DNA of 64,000 bases from positions 1 through 64,000 of the forward strand of contig CACJBC010000003.1 of the NCBI GenBank assembly GCA_902591565.1, given 5' to 3'. The notes below the pieces were generated by a model. That model was not told the origin of the DNA, ran no database searches, and saw nothing but the letters and a program-made list of their open reading frames with translations. This document shows, piece by piece, positions 45,737 through 54,961 of the stretch. This DNA is from an uncultured SAR86 cluster bacterium (GTDB taxonomy: Bacteria; Pseudomonadota; Gammaproteobacteria; Magnimaribacterales; D2472). Made by a program: the position numbers and the translations under genes. Within the stretch, counting starts at the first letter, position 1. Every line of letters begins with the position of its first letter.

Positions 45737-45747
45737 ATTTGTTTACC

Positions 45748-47049
45748 TCAATCTAGTAAAATAAATTTAAATAAAAAAATTACAAATAAAAACCAAGCTC
45801 CCATACTGATTTCTGAAGCTTTTTGAGCAGCTAACTTAAGAACAACATATGCAATAAAACCTATCGCTATCCCGTTAGCAATTGAAAAGGTTAGTGGAAT
45901 CATTATTATCATAATAAGCGCAGGTAACAACTCACTATTATCAGACCAATCAAGTCTTTCCATTCCACTTAGCATTAATATCGCAACATAGATTAAAGCA
46001 CCTGCTGTTGCATAGCTTGGTACCATAGAAGCAATCGGGGAGAAGAAAATTGCAATCAAAAAGAATAATCCCACAGTTACTGCAGTCAATCCAGTTCTTC
46101 CTCCTGCCTCAACACCAGCAGAACTTTCAACATAACTTGTTACAGGAGAGCAGCCAAATAATGAACCAGCAACACTTGCTGAGCTGTCCGCTTTTAGCGC
46201 CTTATCAAGATTCAAAATTTTTCCTGAGTCTTTGATTAAATTTGCTCTAGATGCAACACCAAGCAAAGTACCAGCAGTATCAAAAAGATTCACAAAAAGA
46301 AAGGATATAATTACACTAATCATAGCTACATCAAAAGCACCCCATATATCTAACTTAAGTAATATTGGTTGTAAATTAGGTGGTGAGGCAACAATCCCAT
46401 TAAATTCTATTAAGCCAAGCAATAAACCTGTGATAGTTACTGCTAAAACTCCAATTACTATTGATCCAACCACTTGCCTAATGGATAAAATCAATATTAA
46501 AAGAAACCCCAATACCGCAAGTAAAGTTTCAATATTTTTAAAATTTCCTAAACTTAAAAATGTTGCTTCGTTTTGAACAATTATGCCGCCAGTTTTTAGT
46601 CCAATAAATCCAACAAATAGACCAACACCTGCTCCCATTGCAATTCTAAGATTCATAGGAATACTATTGAGCATCCATTGTCTCAATGGCGTAACACTAA
46701 TTATTACAAATAAAATGCCAGCCAAAAAAACAGCACCTAATGCAATTTCCCAGCTATAACCCATTTCACCGACAACTGTATATGTAAAAAATGCATTTAA
46801 ACCCATGCCTGGAGCTAGACCGACAGGCCAATTAGAATAAAAACCCATGGCAAAACACGCAATCGCAGCTGCTATACATGTACCAACAAAACTTGCACCT
46901 AAATCCATACCACTTGCTGCCATCATTTGTGGATTTACAAAAATAATGTATGCCATTGTAATGAAGGTAGTAAAACCAGCTAAGAATTCTTGTTTAAAAG
47001 ATGTATGATTTAATTGGAGCGCAAAGGTATTTTCAAGGAATTTTTTCAT
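45748..47049 (-). CDS. AzgA-type adenine/hypoxanthine (NCS2-family) permease
   Basis: 433-residue inner-membrane transporter with about 12-14 helices. The family start FAGFTTFITMAYIIFVNP-like segment (residues 24-41), the substrate-site GLAPGMGLNAFF, the FLFVNLFDTAGTLLGVA helix and GCSPVTSYVESSAGVEAGGRTG are the AzgA/PurP pattern, in contrast to UraA or XanP. It likely brings adenine or hypoxanthine in by proton symport; apt next door and the Hpt-like gene at 49.6 kb would use them. Base specificity is inference. Confidence 0.85.
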   Translation of the reverse strand: MKKFLENTFALQLNHTSFKQEFLAGFTTFITMAYIIFVNPQMMAASGMDLGASFVGTCIAAAIACFAMGFYSNWPVGLAPGMGLNAFFTYTVVGEMGYSWEIALGAVFLAGILFVIISVTPLRQWMLNSIPMNLRIAMGAGVGLFVGFIGLKTGGIIVQNEATFLSLGNFKNIETLLAVLGFLLILILSIRQVVGSIVIGVLAVTITGLLLGLIEFNGIVASPPNLQPILLKLDIWGAFDVAMISVIISFLFVNLFDTAGTLLGVASRANLIKDSGKILNLDKALKADSSASVAGSLFGCSPVTSYVESSAGVEAGGRTGLTAVTVGLFFLIAIFFSPIASMVPSYATAGALIYVAILMLSGMERLDWSDNSELLPALIMIIMIPLTFSIANGIAIGFIAYVVLKLAAQKASEISMGAWFLFVIFLFKFILLD

Positions 47050-47137
47050 GTTTTTTATGGATTGTAATTTACTTAATTATTCTACAATTTATAATGCTAA
47101 ATTGCTTAATTACTTTTAATTTTATGTTAGCTGTATT

Positions 47138-47167
47138 TTGGCATATAAATTGCTTTCTATATATTAT
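47138..47167 (+). promoter_or_regulatory. Candidate promoter for the TonB-dependent receptor
   Basis: TTGGCA at 47138-47143 is followed after 16 bases by TATATT (47160-47165), or after 18 by TATTAT. The leader to the ATG at 47221 would be about 50 bases and contains AAGCACAGGGG as a possible ribosome site 5 bases or so before AATACCAATG. No Fur-box-like sequence was recognised. Confidence 0.45.
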
Positions 47168-47220
47168 AAAAATAACTTAACAAGTGCTGCAGTTTTACAT
47201 AAGCACAGGGGAAAATACCA

Positions 47221-49578
47221 ATGAAAATTTTTAATCTAAGATTAGCACTATCTTTATCATTAATCTTTATGTTTAATTTTGAAGTCAATGCACAAAACTC
47301 TGCAATAGAAGAGGTCATCGTTTCTGCTGAAAAAAGAGATGAAAGCCTACAAGATATATCTCAAGCAGTCTCTGCTTTGACTGATTCTGATCTAGAAAAC
47401 AAAAATATTGAATCTTTTGTAGACCTAAGTGCTATTGTTCCAGGTGTAACTGTTTCAAAGAATGAAGGTTATAAAACTGTTATTTCTATCAGAGGTGTCG
47501 GAAATGAAACAAACCAGAATGCAATCGCAGCTCCATCAGTTGCTTTTCATATTGACGGTGTATTTATTGCTTCACCATTTTCTTTACTAACTGATTTTAT
47601 TGATATTGATAGGATTGAGGTTCTTAGAGGGCCTCAAGGCACCTTATTTGGACAAAACTCTACAGGTGGAGCTATCAATGTAATTAGTAAAAAACCAACT
47701 ACTGATGATTATTATGGAAAAGCTGACGTAACACTTGGTAATTATGATTTATTAAAATATAGATCATCAGTCAATATCCCAATAAATGAAAAAGTAGCAA
47801 CAAGGTTTTCTTTCAGTTCTACAGAACGTGATGGTTTTTCAGAAAATATTGTAAATGGCCAAGACTTAGATGATGCTAATAATTTAAGTATAAGAAGCGA
47901 TTGGGCTATAGAAACTAGTGAAACATCCTCATTAAGAATTTTTGCACAATATTTTGATATTGATAGAAATGGCGCAGCTATGAGAGGTATTGATGATCAA
48001 ACATCAGGCATGCGTCACTTAGCTCAAGATACTCTTTCCAATCAAGAACTTACTTCTAAAGTATTTGCAGCTATATACGAGCAAGATCTTGGATATGCAA
48101 GTTTAAAAATTCTTGCTAGTTCACAAGAAGATGACATTAGCGTTACTAGAGATAACGATAGACATAATCTTGGTGAAACTGTTGCAGCAATTCCAGGTCT
48201 AGAAGGAACAACATATATTAAGGCTGAGTTCAGACCAGAAACATCTCTTGTCGAAACAAAAACTCTTGAAGTAAATCTTATCTCTAATGAGCCTATTTTA
48301 AACGGAAAATTAGATTGGGTTGCTGGAGCATTTTATATGGATCATAAAATAGAAAATCATATTAAAGGTTACAGAGACTGGGACGCAAATGGTGAAATTA
48401 AATATGTATGTGATGAGTCTTTTGCTAATCCTGATTATTGTTATACACATAATTATAGTTTTCCTGCCGCTTTAGATGTTTTTTCTGTAGGAGAGTTTGA
48501 CTTTGTAACAGATGCATATCCCTCAAGAAAGTCTTATTCTTTTTATGGGCAGACAACGTATTCACTTAGTGATACAGCACGTCTAATTTCTGGTTTCCGT
48601 TATTCAAAAGATACTTTTAAAACTGACGTAGCAAATTTCTTTAATATTGATATCTTCGAAGATGAAGGCACAGACGATGAAATAACTGGAAAAGTTACTG
48701 CAGAGTTTGATGTTAATCCGGACACAATGACTTATGTATCATATACAAGAGGCTTTAAACCTGGTGGAACAAACTTAACTTATGGTAGAGCTACAAGAGA
48801 GGAATTAGATGCAATATTTAGATTCAATGCCGTAGTTGCCCCTCCAATGGTATACAGAACCTTTGAGAAAGAAACCATTGATGCTTTAGAAGTAGGTCTA
48901 AAAACTGACATGCTTGATGGGAGAGTAAGAACAAATTTAGCAGCCTTCTCATATACATACAAAAATCTTCAATTCCAAGCAACTGACCCTGATCAATTCC
49001 AAGGAGGTGTCGCTAACATTCCAGAATCTGACATTTCAGGACTAGAAGTCGAATTAAAAGGAATTATTACTGACAACTTGATGATAGATGCAAATCTTGC
49101 ATTTATAGACAGTGAGGTAAGTTCTGATTACGAGGTTCTAGATAATGTTGACGCTTTTCAATATTCAGCGGAAGGAGAAGAATTAATAAGGTATGGGCTG
49201 AGAGAGAACGTTAAAGGTAATAGTTTAGCTAAAACACCAGAATCAAATGCTGACTTAAGTTTAATTTATGAAACTGGCCTAGCTTCTGGAAACGATTTAA
49301 CAGCTATTCTTCAGATTATTAAAAGAGGAGACTTCATGCAAAGAGTTTCTAATAATCCTGTAGTTGATGCAATTGATGGTTATACAGTAGTTAATCTTAG
49401 TGTTGGTATCGAATATCCTGACGACTATCCTATTAACAAGCTAGACCTAATCCTATTAAATGCTTCAGATAAAGATGGTGTAAATTCAAGTATGACAGAT
49501 GTTTTTGGTGTTGCTGCTACAGGCATTGAGCTTATTGCACCAAGACAATTTATGGTAAGAGTAAGTAAAAACTTTTAA
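47221..49578 (+). CDS. TonB-dependent outer-membrane receptor
   Basis: 785 residues. A signal peptide ends near NAQ (about 25), then the TonB box EEVIVSAEKR. The plug follows with ISIRGVGNETN, DGVFIASP and the signature RIEVLRGPQGTLFGQNSTGG, and the beta-barrel ends in …FMVRVSKNF with terminal phenylalanine. The closest look is the FecA/CirA-like group abundant in marine oligotrophs that take up varied organic ligands. The ligand is unknown; no siderophore or sugar genes are adjacent. It is monocistronic, bounded by the stem-loop downstream. Confidence 0.9.
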   Translation: MKIFNLRLALSLSLIFMFNFEVNAQNSAIEEVIVSAEKRDESLQDISQAVSALTDSDLENKNIESFVDLSAIVPGVTVSKNEGYKTVISIRGVGNETNQNAIAAPSVAFHIDGVFIASPFSLLTDFIDIDRIEVLRGPQGTLFGQNSTGGAINVISKKPTTDDYYGKADVTLGNYDLLKYRSSVNIPINEKVATRFSFSSTERDGFSENIVNGQDLDDANNLSIRSDWAIETSETSSLRIFAQYFDIDRNGAAMRGIDDQTSGMRHLAQDTLSNQELTSKVFAAIYEQDLGYASLKILASSQEDDISVTRDNDRHNLGETVAAIPGLEGTTYIKAEFRPETSLVETKTLEVNLISNEPILNGKLDWVAGAFYMDHKIENHIKGYRDWDANGEIKYVCDESFANPDYCYTHNYSFPAALDVFSVGEFDFVTDAYPSRKSYSFYGQTTYSLSDTARLISGFRYSKDTFKTDVANFFNIDIFEDEGTDDEITGKVTAEFDVNPDTMTYVSYTRGFKPGGTNLTYGRATREELDAIFRFNAVVAPPMVYRTFEKETIDALEVGLKTDMLDGRVRTNLAAFSYTYKNLQFQATDPDQFQGGVANIPESDISGLEVELKGIITDNLMIDANLAFIDSEVSSDYEVLDNVDAFQYSAEGEELIRYGLRENVKGNSLAKTPESNADLSLIYETGLASGNDLTAILQIIKRGDFMQRVSNNPVVDAIDGYTVVNLSVGIEYPDDYPINKLDLILLNASDKDGVNSSMTDVFGVAATGIELIAPRQFMVRVSKNF

Positions 49579-49594
49579 CATAATTTAATTTTTT

Positions 49595-49633
49595 TATACG
49601 AGTACATATTGTTATCAATCATGTACTCGTATA
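49595..49633 (+). other. Perfect 13-bp stem-loop between the receptor and the phosphoribosyltransferase
   Basis: TATACGAGTACAT (49595-49607) and ATGTACTCGTATA (49621-49633) are exact complements, and the 13-base loop can form a further 4-bp stem (ATTG/CAAT) past one bulged C. The T-run (49589-49595) precedes the hairpin instead of following it, so it is not a standard plus-strand terminator. It ends 10 bases before the ATG at 49644. Confidence 0.75.
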
Positions 49634-49643
49634 GCATTTGCAG

Positions 49644-50213
49644 ATGAAAAAAACTTTTATCCAAGCAGACCAGTTGCTAGAAGATTCTTTCAAGCTTGCT
49701 TGGAAGGTATACGAAAGTGGTTTTCGGCCTGATTATATAGTTGGTGTTTGGAGAGGCGGTGCCCCCATAGGAATTGCCGTTCAAGAATTTTTAGAAGTTT
49801 TGGGGATATCCTCTGATCATATTGCAATTAGAACATCGCATTATTCAGGAATTGATCAACATAATTCTAGCGTTAAAGTTTATGGATTGAATTATGTAAT
49901 CAGACAGTTAGAATCTGAAGATTCATTGCTAATTGTAGATGATGTCCATGATACTGGATTATCTATTCAACAAATAATTAGCGATTTAAAAACAGCCTGC
50001 AAAAAAAATACTCCAGAGATTAAAGTAGCGACTCCATACTTTAAGCCGTCAAAAAATAAAACTGAAAGAAAACCAGATTTCTATTTGCATGAAACAGATG
50101 AATGGTTGGTATTTCCCCATGAGCTAGACGGACTCACAATAGATGAAATAAAGGAAAATAAACCAGCAGTAAAAGACTTAATTGAAAAAATATCATCTAT
50201 AATCAAGCAATAA
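49644..50213 (+). CDS. Phosphoribosyltransferase, hypoxanthine/xanthine-guanine type
   Basis: 189 residues from ATG 49644; TTG 49638 is an alternative start. The PRPP-binding loop LLIVDDVHDTGLS is near residues 97-109; the N-terminal part GVWRGGAPIG fits the PPi loop. The 50-residue C-terminal part (FYLHETDEWLVFPHELDGL) is typical of XGPRT-like proteins in archaea and marine bacteria. It would salvage hypoxanthine, guanine or xanthine. The strong stem-loop 10 bases upstream may control its translation, and no ribosome site is obvious. Confidence 0.72.
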   Translation: MKKTFIQADQLLEDSFKLAWKVYESGFRPDYIVGVWRGGAPIGIAVQEFLEVLGISSDHIAIRTSHYSGIDQHNSSVKVYGLNYVIRQLESEDSLLIVDDVHDTGLSIQQIISDLKTACKKNTPEIKVATPYFKPSKNKTERKPDFYLHETDEWLVFPHELDGLTIDEIKENKPAVKDLIEKISSIIKQ

Positions 50214-50257
50214 TCATTCATTGAGTTTACAACTCAGTATCTAATAGGGGAAATAAG

Positions 50258-51397
50258 ATGTCAGAGACTATCTCAAAAGAAATTCGTTCAATTGTGACAA
50301 ATGATGGAAACATCGAGTTATCTATTAAAACCTCTGAAATACCCACACCATTGGCTGATGAAGTAATTATAAAAGTTGAAGCAGCTCCTATAAATCCCTC
50401 TGATCTTGGGCTTCTTCTAAGTTTTGCTGCTGATATTTCATCCATAAATACATCAGGATCTGGTGATGAAACAAAAACAATTATAAAAATACATCCTGCT
50501 CTAATGGGCGCTATGAAACCAAGATTAGACCAATCGATGCAAGTTGGTAATGAGGGCGCAGGTGTGGTTATTGATTCAGGAGAAAATGTAAAGGATTTGA
50601 TTGGTAAAACAGTAGGGTTAGCTGGAGGAGCAATGTATTCTCAATATAGATGTGTTCCAGCTGCAAGTTGCTTGGTAATGGATGAAGGAACCAAATCTTC
50701 AGAAGCAGCATCATCTTTTGTAAATCCTTTAACAGCTTTATCTTTTGTAGAAACTATGAAAATGGAAAACCATTCGGCTCTTGTTCATACTGCGGCTGCA
50801 TCTAATCTTGGCCAAATGTTAGTAAAGATTTGTAAAGATGATGGAATACCTTTAGTAAATATTGTTCGAAAATCAGAGCATGTAAAACTTTTAAAAGAAC
50901 TTGGTGCTGAATATGTATGTAATACTAATGATCAAAGTTTTATGGATGATTTAGTTGCTGCCTTAGTTGCTACTGGAGCTACTCTTGGCTTTGATGCAAC
51001 TGGTGGAGGAAACAATGGTGAACTTCCAAGTCAAATATTGGCTGCCATGGAAATAGCTGCCAATAAAACAGCTAACGAATATAGCAGATACGGTTCTGAT
51101 ACATACAAACAAGTCTATATTTATGGGGGCTTAGATCAATCTCCTACTATTTTAAAGAGGTCCTATGGAATGTCATGGGGTCTTGGTGGTTGGCTGTTAA
51201 CTCCAATGATTGGGCGAATAGGTATGGAGAAATTTGGCCAAATGAGAATGCGTGTAGCTAAAGAGATTAAAACAACATTTGCAAGTTCATATGCAAAAGA
51301 AATTTCTTTTGAAGAAATGCTGCAGCCTGAAATTATTAAGTCTTATGCAAAACAAGCAACTGGAGAAAAGTATTTAGTTAATCCACATAAGGAATAA
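50258..51397 (+). CDS. Zinc-free MDR oxidoreductase (quinone-oxidoreductase/enoyl-reductase like)
   Basis: 379 residues of the medium-chain dehydrogenase family. The GroES-like domain has EAAPINPSDLGLLL and VGNEGAGVV; the Rossmann domain shows HTAAASNLGQMLVKI for NADPH. The structural and catalytic zinc cysteines are absent, as in quinone oxidoreductases and crotonyl-CoA reductases. About 40 extra residues near 60-90 separate the usual segments. The substrate is unknown. Ribosome site GGGG at 50247-50250. It starts a plus-strand run with CoA-linked genes. Confidence 0.75.
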   Translation: MSETISKEIRSIVTNDGNIELSIKTSEIPTPLADEVIIKVEAAPINPSDLGLLLSFAADISSINTSGSGDETKTIIKIHPALMGAMKPRLDQSMQVGNEGAGVVIDSGENVKDLIGKTVGLAGGAMYSQYRCVPAASCLVMDEGTKSSEAASSFVNPLTALSFVETMKMENHSALVHTAAASNLGQMLVKICKDDGIPLVNIVRKSEHVKLLKELGAEYVCNTNDQSFMDDLVAALVATGATLGFDATGGGNNGELPSQILAAMEIAANKTANEYSRYGSDTYKQVYIYGGLDQSPTILKRSYGMSWGLGGWLLTPMIGRIGMEKFGQMRMRVAKEIKTTFASSYAKEISFEEMLQPEIIKSYAKQATGEKYLVNPHKE

Positions 51398-51401
51398 ATA
51401 C

Positions 51402-51407
51402 TATAAT
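51402..51407 (+). promoter_or_regulatory. -10 element close to the CoA-binding protein gene
   Basis: TATAAT (51402-51407) ends 6 bases before the ATG at 51414, so the transcript would begin at about the start codon, as for guaB. No -35 hexamer is convincing, and the TG extension is missing. Chance in AT-rich DNA is possible. Confidence 0.35.
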
Positions 51408-51413
51408 CATTTG

Positions 51414-51824
51414 ATGAGTATAGAATATTCTAAGTTTTATTTAAGTGATATTTTGAATGAGGTTAAAACAATAGCGGTTGTTGGAGCAAGCTCAAAAAAA
51501 CATAGAGATAGTTATAAGGTGATGAAAAGCCTTATTGAAAATGGCTATAAAGTATTTCCCATAAATCCAAACGAGTCTGGCAAAAATATTCTGAATTTAG
51601 AGTGTTTGCCTAATCTTGATGCAGTCAAAGAAAATATTGATATGGTAGATATTTTTCGTAAACACGATGCTGTAATGGATATTGCAAAGGATGCTATCAA
51701 AATAGGTGCAAAAGTTTTATGGATGCAAGAAGGTATTGTTCATCATGAAGCAGCCAATCTAGCTACAAGTGCTGGATTGAGAGTTGTAATGGATCGTTGT
51801 CCTAAAAAAGAACTCATTAAGTAG
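51414..51824 (+). CDS. CoA-binding domain protein (YccU-like)
   Basis: 136 residues. The fold of the succinyl-CoA synthetase CoA-binding domain: TIAVVGASSKKHRDSYKVMKSL (CoA loop), YKVFPINPNESG, and KVLWMQEGIVHHEAA as in the YccU family, which is unlinked to a catalytic domain and of unknown role. ATG 51414 is preferred over TTG 51411. The gene follows the MDR oxidoreductase after 16 bases. Confidence 0.75.
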   Translation: MSIEYSKFYLSDILNEVKTIAVVGASSKKHRDSYKVMKSLIENGYKVFPINPNESGKNILNLECLPNLDAVKENIDMVDIFRKHDAVMDIAKDAIKIGAKVLWMQEGIVHHEAANLATSAGLRVVMDRCPKKELIK

Positions 51825-51864
51825 ATTGGACTAGTAAAACAAAATAGCTTTTAATAGATTAGTT

Positions 51865-52668
51865 ATGAATAACGAATCTGAATTACTTATTAAAGAAGCG
51901 CCTATAAATAGCATTTTGCGATTGGTCATGAATGATCAGAATAGTAAAAATGCGCTTTCAAATAAGATGATCTCTGCTTTAATGGATGCTATTGCATTTG
52001 CTAATAATGATAATTCAATCAAAGTAATAGTTATTGCTTCAAAAGGTAACGTATATAGTGCTGGACATGACCTAAAAGAAATTACTCAAGCTAGGAAAAA
52101 TCCAGATAATGGAGAAAGTTTTTTTAAAGAGCTGTTTCGTTCATGTTCGGTTTTAATGCAGGCAATAGTTAACTCCTCAAAACCTGTAATAGCTGAGGTT
52201 AACGGTGTTGCTACAGCTGCAGGCTGCCAATTAGTTGCTAGTTGTGATTTAGCAATAGCATCAAATAATGCCAAATTCGCTACGCCTGGAGTTAATATTG
52301 GGCTTTTTTGTTCTACTCCAATGGTTGCTCTCTCAAGAAATGTTCATAAAAAGAATGCGATGGAAATGCTTTTAACTGGAGATATGATTAATGCACAAAA
52401 AGCTAAAGATATTGGTCTGATTAATAATTATGTTGAAGTTGAAGAGTTAGAATCGACAGTTATGCAATTAGCACGAATGATTGCAAGTAAACCGTCTTTA
52501 ACAATAGCTACTGGGAAGAAGGCTTTTTATGAGCAAGCTAACATGAGCTTGCCAAAAGCTTATGAATATACATCAGAAGTTATGAAAAGTAATATTCTTA
52601 GAGAGGATGCTAAAGAAGGAATAAGCGCTTTTATTGAAAAAAGATCTCCAAACTGGAAAGAAGAATAA
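51865..52668 (+). CDS. Enoyl-CoA hydratase/isomerase family protein
   Basis: 267-residue crotonase-fold enzyme. The oxyanion-hole loop SAGHDLKEIT and the second GVATAAGCQLVASCDLAIAS are present. The glutamates of classical hydratases are not clearly placed (NIGLFCSTPMV), and this type is often annotated as enoyl-CoA hydratase/isomerase for phenylacetate-, amino-acid- or lipid-type CoA esters. Context: an acyl-CoA synthetase and an SDR in the same neighbourhood. Confidence 0.82.
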   Translation: MNNESELLIKEAPINSILRLVMNDQNSKNALSNKMISALMDAIAFANNDNSIKVIVIASKGNVYSAGHDLKEITQARKNPDNGESFFKELFRSCSVLMQAIVNSSKPVIAEVNGVATAAGCQLVASCDLAIASNNAKFATPGVNIGLFCSTPMVALSRNVHKKNAMEMLLTGDMINAQKAKDIGLINNYVEVEELESTVMQLARMIASKPSLTIATGKKAFYEQANMSLPKAYEYTSEVMKSNILREDAKEGISAFIEKRSPNWKEE

Positions 52669-52670
52669 GA

Positions 52671-53420
52671 ATGAAAAAAGCTTTGATAACTGGATTCTCT
52701 TCTGGAATAGGTCTCGCATATGCTAAACATTTAATAAAAAATAATTGGCATTTAGATTTAGTTTCTCAAGATATTGAAAGATCTAAATTAGCTTTAGAAG
52801 CATTAAATTCTTCAAACTGTAGCGCCTATTCATGTGACCTGAGTTCACCAGAGGATCTTGATAGGTTAATCTTAAAAATATCAACGCCTGATTTGTTAAT
52901 TGCAAATGCAGGAATAGGTATAAATGGAAGTGTTGGCAAAAACTCATCAAAAGAAATTAAAGATGCAACCTATTTGATGTTTGGTGGAGTTATAAATCTT
53001 ATTGAATATTTTTTACCTAAAATGAAAGAAAAAGATGCCGGAAGAGTTGTAATAATTTCTAGCATAGGGGCTTTAATACCAATGCCTAAATCTTCAATTT
53101 ATGCAGCAGTCAAATCAGGAATATATGCTTATGGAAGATCTTTAAATGAAGAATTAGAAAATACAAACATTTCAGTAACAGTTAGTTTACCAGGATATGT
53201 TAGAACAAATATTCATCAAAGATCTGGTCTAGAACATTTAACAAGAAAAATACCAAATTGGATGTGGGTTTCAGCTGATAAAGTGGTGACTGAGACTGAA
53301 AAAGCTTCTATAAAAGGAAAGTCGCACATTATTCCTGGGTTTTTATATAGAATTACTAGCATCTTCTTTAATCTAAAAATTACAAAGATAATTTGGAAGA
53401 CATTAAATGCAAGAAAGTAA
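52671..53420 (+). CDS. Short-chain dehydrogenase
   Basis: 249 residues, classical SDR. GFSSGIG at residues 8-14, NAGIG, the serine in IISSIGALIPM and Y-x3-K in YAAVKSG give a full catalytic set. The hydrophobic C-terminus (FLYRITSIFFNLKITKIIW) suggests membrane attachment, seen in SDRs acting on fatty or steroid-like substrates. The gene starts 2 bases after the hydratase stop and overlaps nagZ by 14 bases. Confidence 0.8.
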   Translation: MKKALITGFSSGIGLAYAKHLIKNNWHLDLVSQDIERSKLALEALNSSNCSAYSCDLSSPEDLDRLILKISTPDLLIANAGIGINGSVGKNSSKEIKDATYLMFGGVINLIEYFLPKMKEKDAGRVVIISSIGALIPMPKSSIYAAVKSGIYAYGRSLNEELENTNISVTVSLPGYVRTNIHQRSGLEHLTRKIPNWMWVSADKVVTETEKASIKGKSHIIPGFLYRITSIFFNLKITKIIWKTLNARK

Positions 53421-54435
53421 TTTTTTAAATAGTTTTGGTCGGTTAATGACAAGCCTTGAAGGAACATCATTAACATCTGTGGAAAAGGAATTAATCTCAA
53501 ATAAGCATATTGGTGGGATTATTCTTTTTTCTAAAAATTTTGAATCACAATCACAAATTCAGTCATTATGTTTAGATATTAAATCTATAAAGCAAAATAT
53601 TATTATTGCAGTTGATCAAGAGGGCGGTAGAGTTCAAAGATTTAAAAATGAATTTACCGTATTACCTTCAATGCAAGATCTTGGTGATTACGCTATTAAA
53701 AAAAATAATTTGAGAATATGCCATGAAATAGGCTGGCTTATGGCAAGTGAGTTAGCTGCTTCAGGCATTGATATAAGCTTTGCTCCAGTATTAGATGTAG
53801 ATAGAGAAACTAGTAGTATTATAGGAAATAGGGCATTTTCAAATGACCCTAAGTTACTTGTCCAATTAGCAGGAAATTTTATCAATGGAATGAATGAGGC
53901 AGGTATGCAGGCGACTGGCAAGCATTTTCCTGGACATGGAGGTATATTTGAGGATAGCCATATATCCGAACCTGTTGATACAAGATCTTATGAACAATTA
54001 TTTGAGTTAGATTTAAAACCTTTTACAGAACTAAAAGATAATTTAGGCGCTATGATGACAGCGCATATAACTTTCCCAAATATTGATAGCGTTTGTGTGA
54101 GTTACTCAAATATATGGATTAAAAAAATATTAAGAGAAAGATTAGCATTTGAAGGCATAGTATTTAGTGATGACTTATCTATGAAAGGTGCTGGTGATTG
54201 CTCTATGGGTGAAAAGGCAGTTAAATCGATCGAAGCTGGCTCTGACATGGTTTTAGTTTGTAATAATTATGATGGAACAATGGACGTTGTTGATGCATTT
54301 GAAAAAAATAATATTCAAAATTCAAGCAAAATCGTAGCCTTACAGAATTCAAGTAATATTGAATGGAGTGACCTAGTGAAAAAAGATAGAGTTAAAGATA
54401 TTAAAAATCATATTAAAGAAATGGGGAGAGCTTAA
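53407..54435 (+). CDS. nagZ: Beta-N-acetylhexosaminidase (peptidoglycan recycling)
   Basis: 342-residue GH3 enzyme of the cytoplasm that removes GlcNAc from anhydro-muropeptides. DQEGGRVQRFKNEFTVLPSMQDLG, the KHFPGHGGIFEDSH loop with the catalytic histidine/aspartate pair, and ISFAPVLDVDR are diagnostic; the nucleophile aspartate is in VFSDDLSMKGA. Length matches E. coli NagZ (341). It overlaps both neighbours, an unusual partner set for peptidoglycan recycling, probably a result of gene compaction. Confidence 0.9.
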   Translation: MQESNFLNSFGRLMTSLEGTSLTSVEKELISNKHIGGIILFSKNFESQSQIQSLCLDIKSIKQNIIIAVDQEGGRVQRFKNEFTVLPSMQDLGDYAIKKNNLRICHEIGWLMASELAASGIDISFAPVLDVDRETSSIIGNRAFSNDPKLLVQLAGNFINGMNEAGMQATGKHFPGHGGIFEDSHISEPVDTRSYEQLFELDLKPFTELKDNLGAMMTAHITFPNIDSVCVSYSNIWIKKILRERLAFEGIVFSDDLSMKGAGDCSMGEKAVKSIEAGSDMVLVCNNYDGTMDVVDAFEKNNIQNSSKIVALQNSSNIEWSDLVKKDRVKDIKNHIKEMGRA

Positions 54436-54956
54436 TGAGAAGAATAATTACAGGCCATAATAGTGAAGGTAAATCTATTATTACTATCGACGGTCCTCCA
54501 GCGCGATCAATTGGTGAGGATGTTGGTGGTTTATTTGAGATATGGAACACAGATGGAAATTTAATTGATACAACTGATTCAATTGATAGGGCAGATACTG
54601 ATATTATTTTATCTCCACCTGAAAACGGTTCCAAATTTAGGTATTTTCAAATAAACCCGACTCCAGAAGGATTGCCAATGGAGATAATGCAAGAAATCGC
54701 AGCTGATGCATTTGAAAAGATAGGTGCGGCTCATCACAGAATTGATACATCGAAACATCCAGCTATGCACAAAACGGACACTATTGATTACATTATATTA
54801 TTAGAAGGCGATGTAACTCTAATTCTAGATGAAGAGGAGGTAAGACTAAAGCCGCATGATGTAGTGGTTCAAAGGGGTACCAATCATGCTTGGGTTAATA
54901 ATGGGGACGAACCAGCATTATTAATAGCTGTGCTTATAGACAGTGATTTAAGATAG
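54435..54956 (+). CDS. Cupin-domain protein
   Basis: 173 residues. The N-terminal part (GPPARSIGEDVGGLFEIWNT) is typical of a group of cupin proteins, and the C-terminal cupin carries HKTDTIDYIILLEGDVTLILDEEEVRLKPHDVVVQRGTNHAWVN in two halves (metal ligands H-x-T-D-x-x-D-Y and H in GTNHAW). Enzyme or sensor function is unknown; related genes often accompany degradation pathways. The ATG overlaps the nagZ stop by one base. Confidence 0.65.
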   Translation: MRRIITGHNSEGKSIITIDGPPARSIGEDVGGLFEIWNTDGNLIDTTDSIDRADTDIILSPPENGSKFRYFQINPTPEGLPMEIMQEIAADAFEKIGAAHHRIDTSKHPAMHKTDTIDYIILLEGDVTLILDEEEVRLKPHDVVVQRGTNHAWVNNGDEPALLIAVLIDSDLR

Positions 54957-54961
54957 ATTAA

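Noticed and set aside
46232..46576. 114-codon plus-strand open frame
   Set aside because: It is the complement of the AzgA-type permease on the minus strand, which has full family motifs.
49586..49640. Rho-independent terminator after the TonB receptor
   Set aside because: The hairpin is real, but the T-run lies before it rather than after it on the plus strand, so I list it as an unexplained stem-loop.
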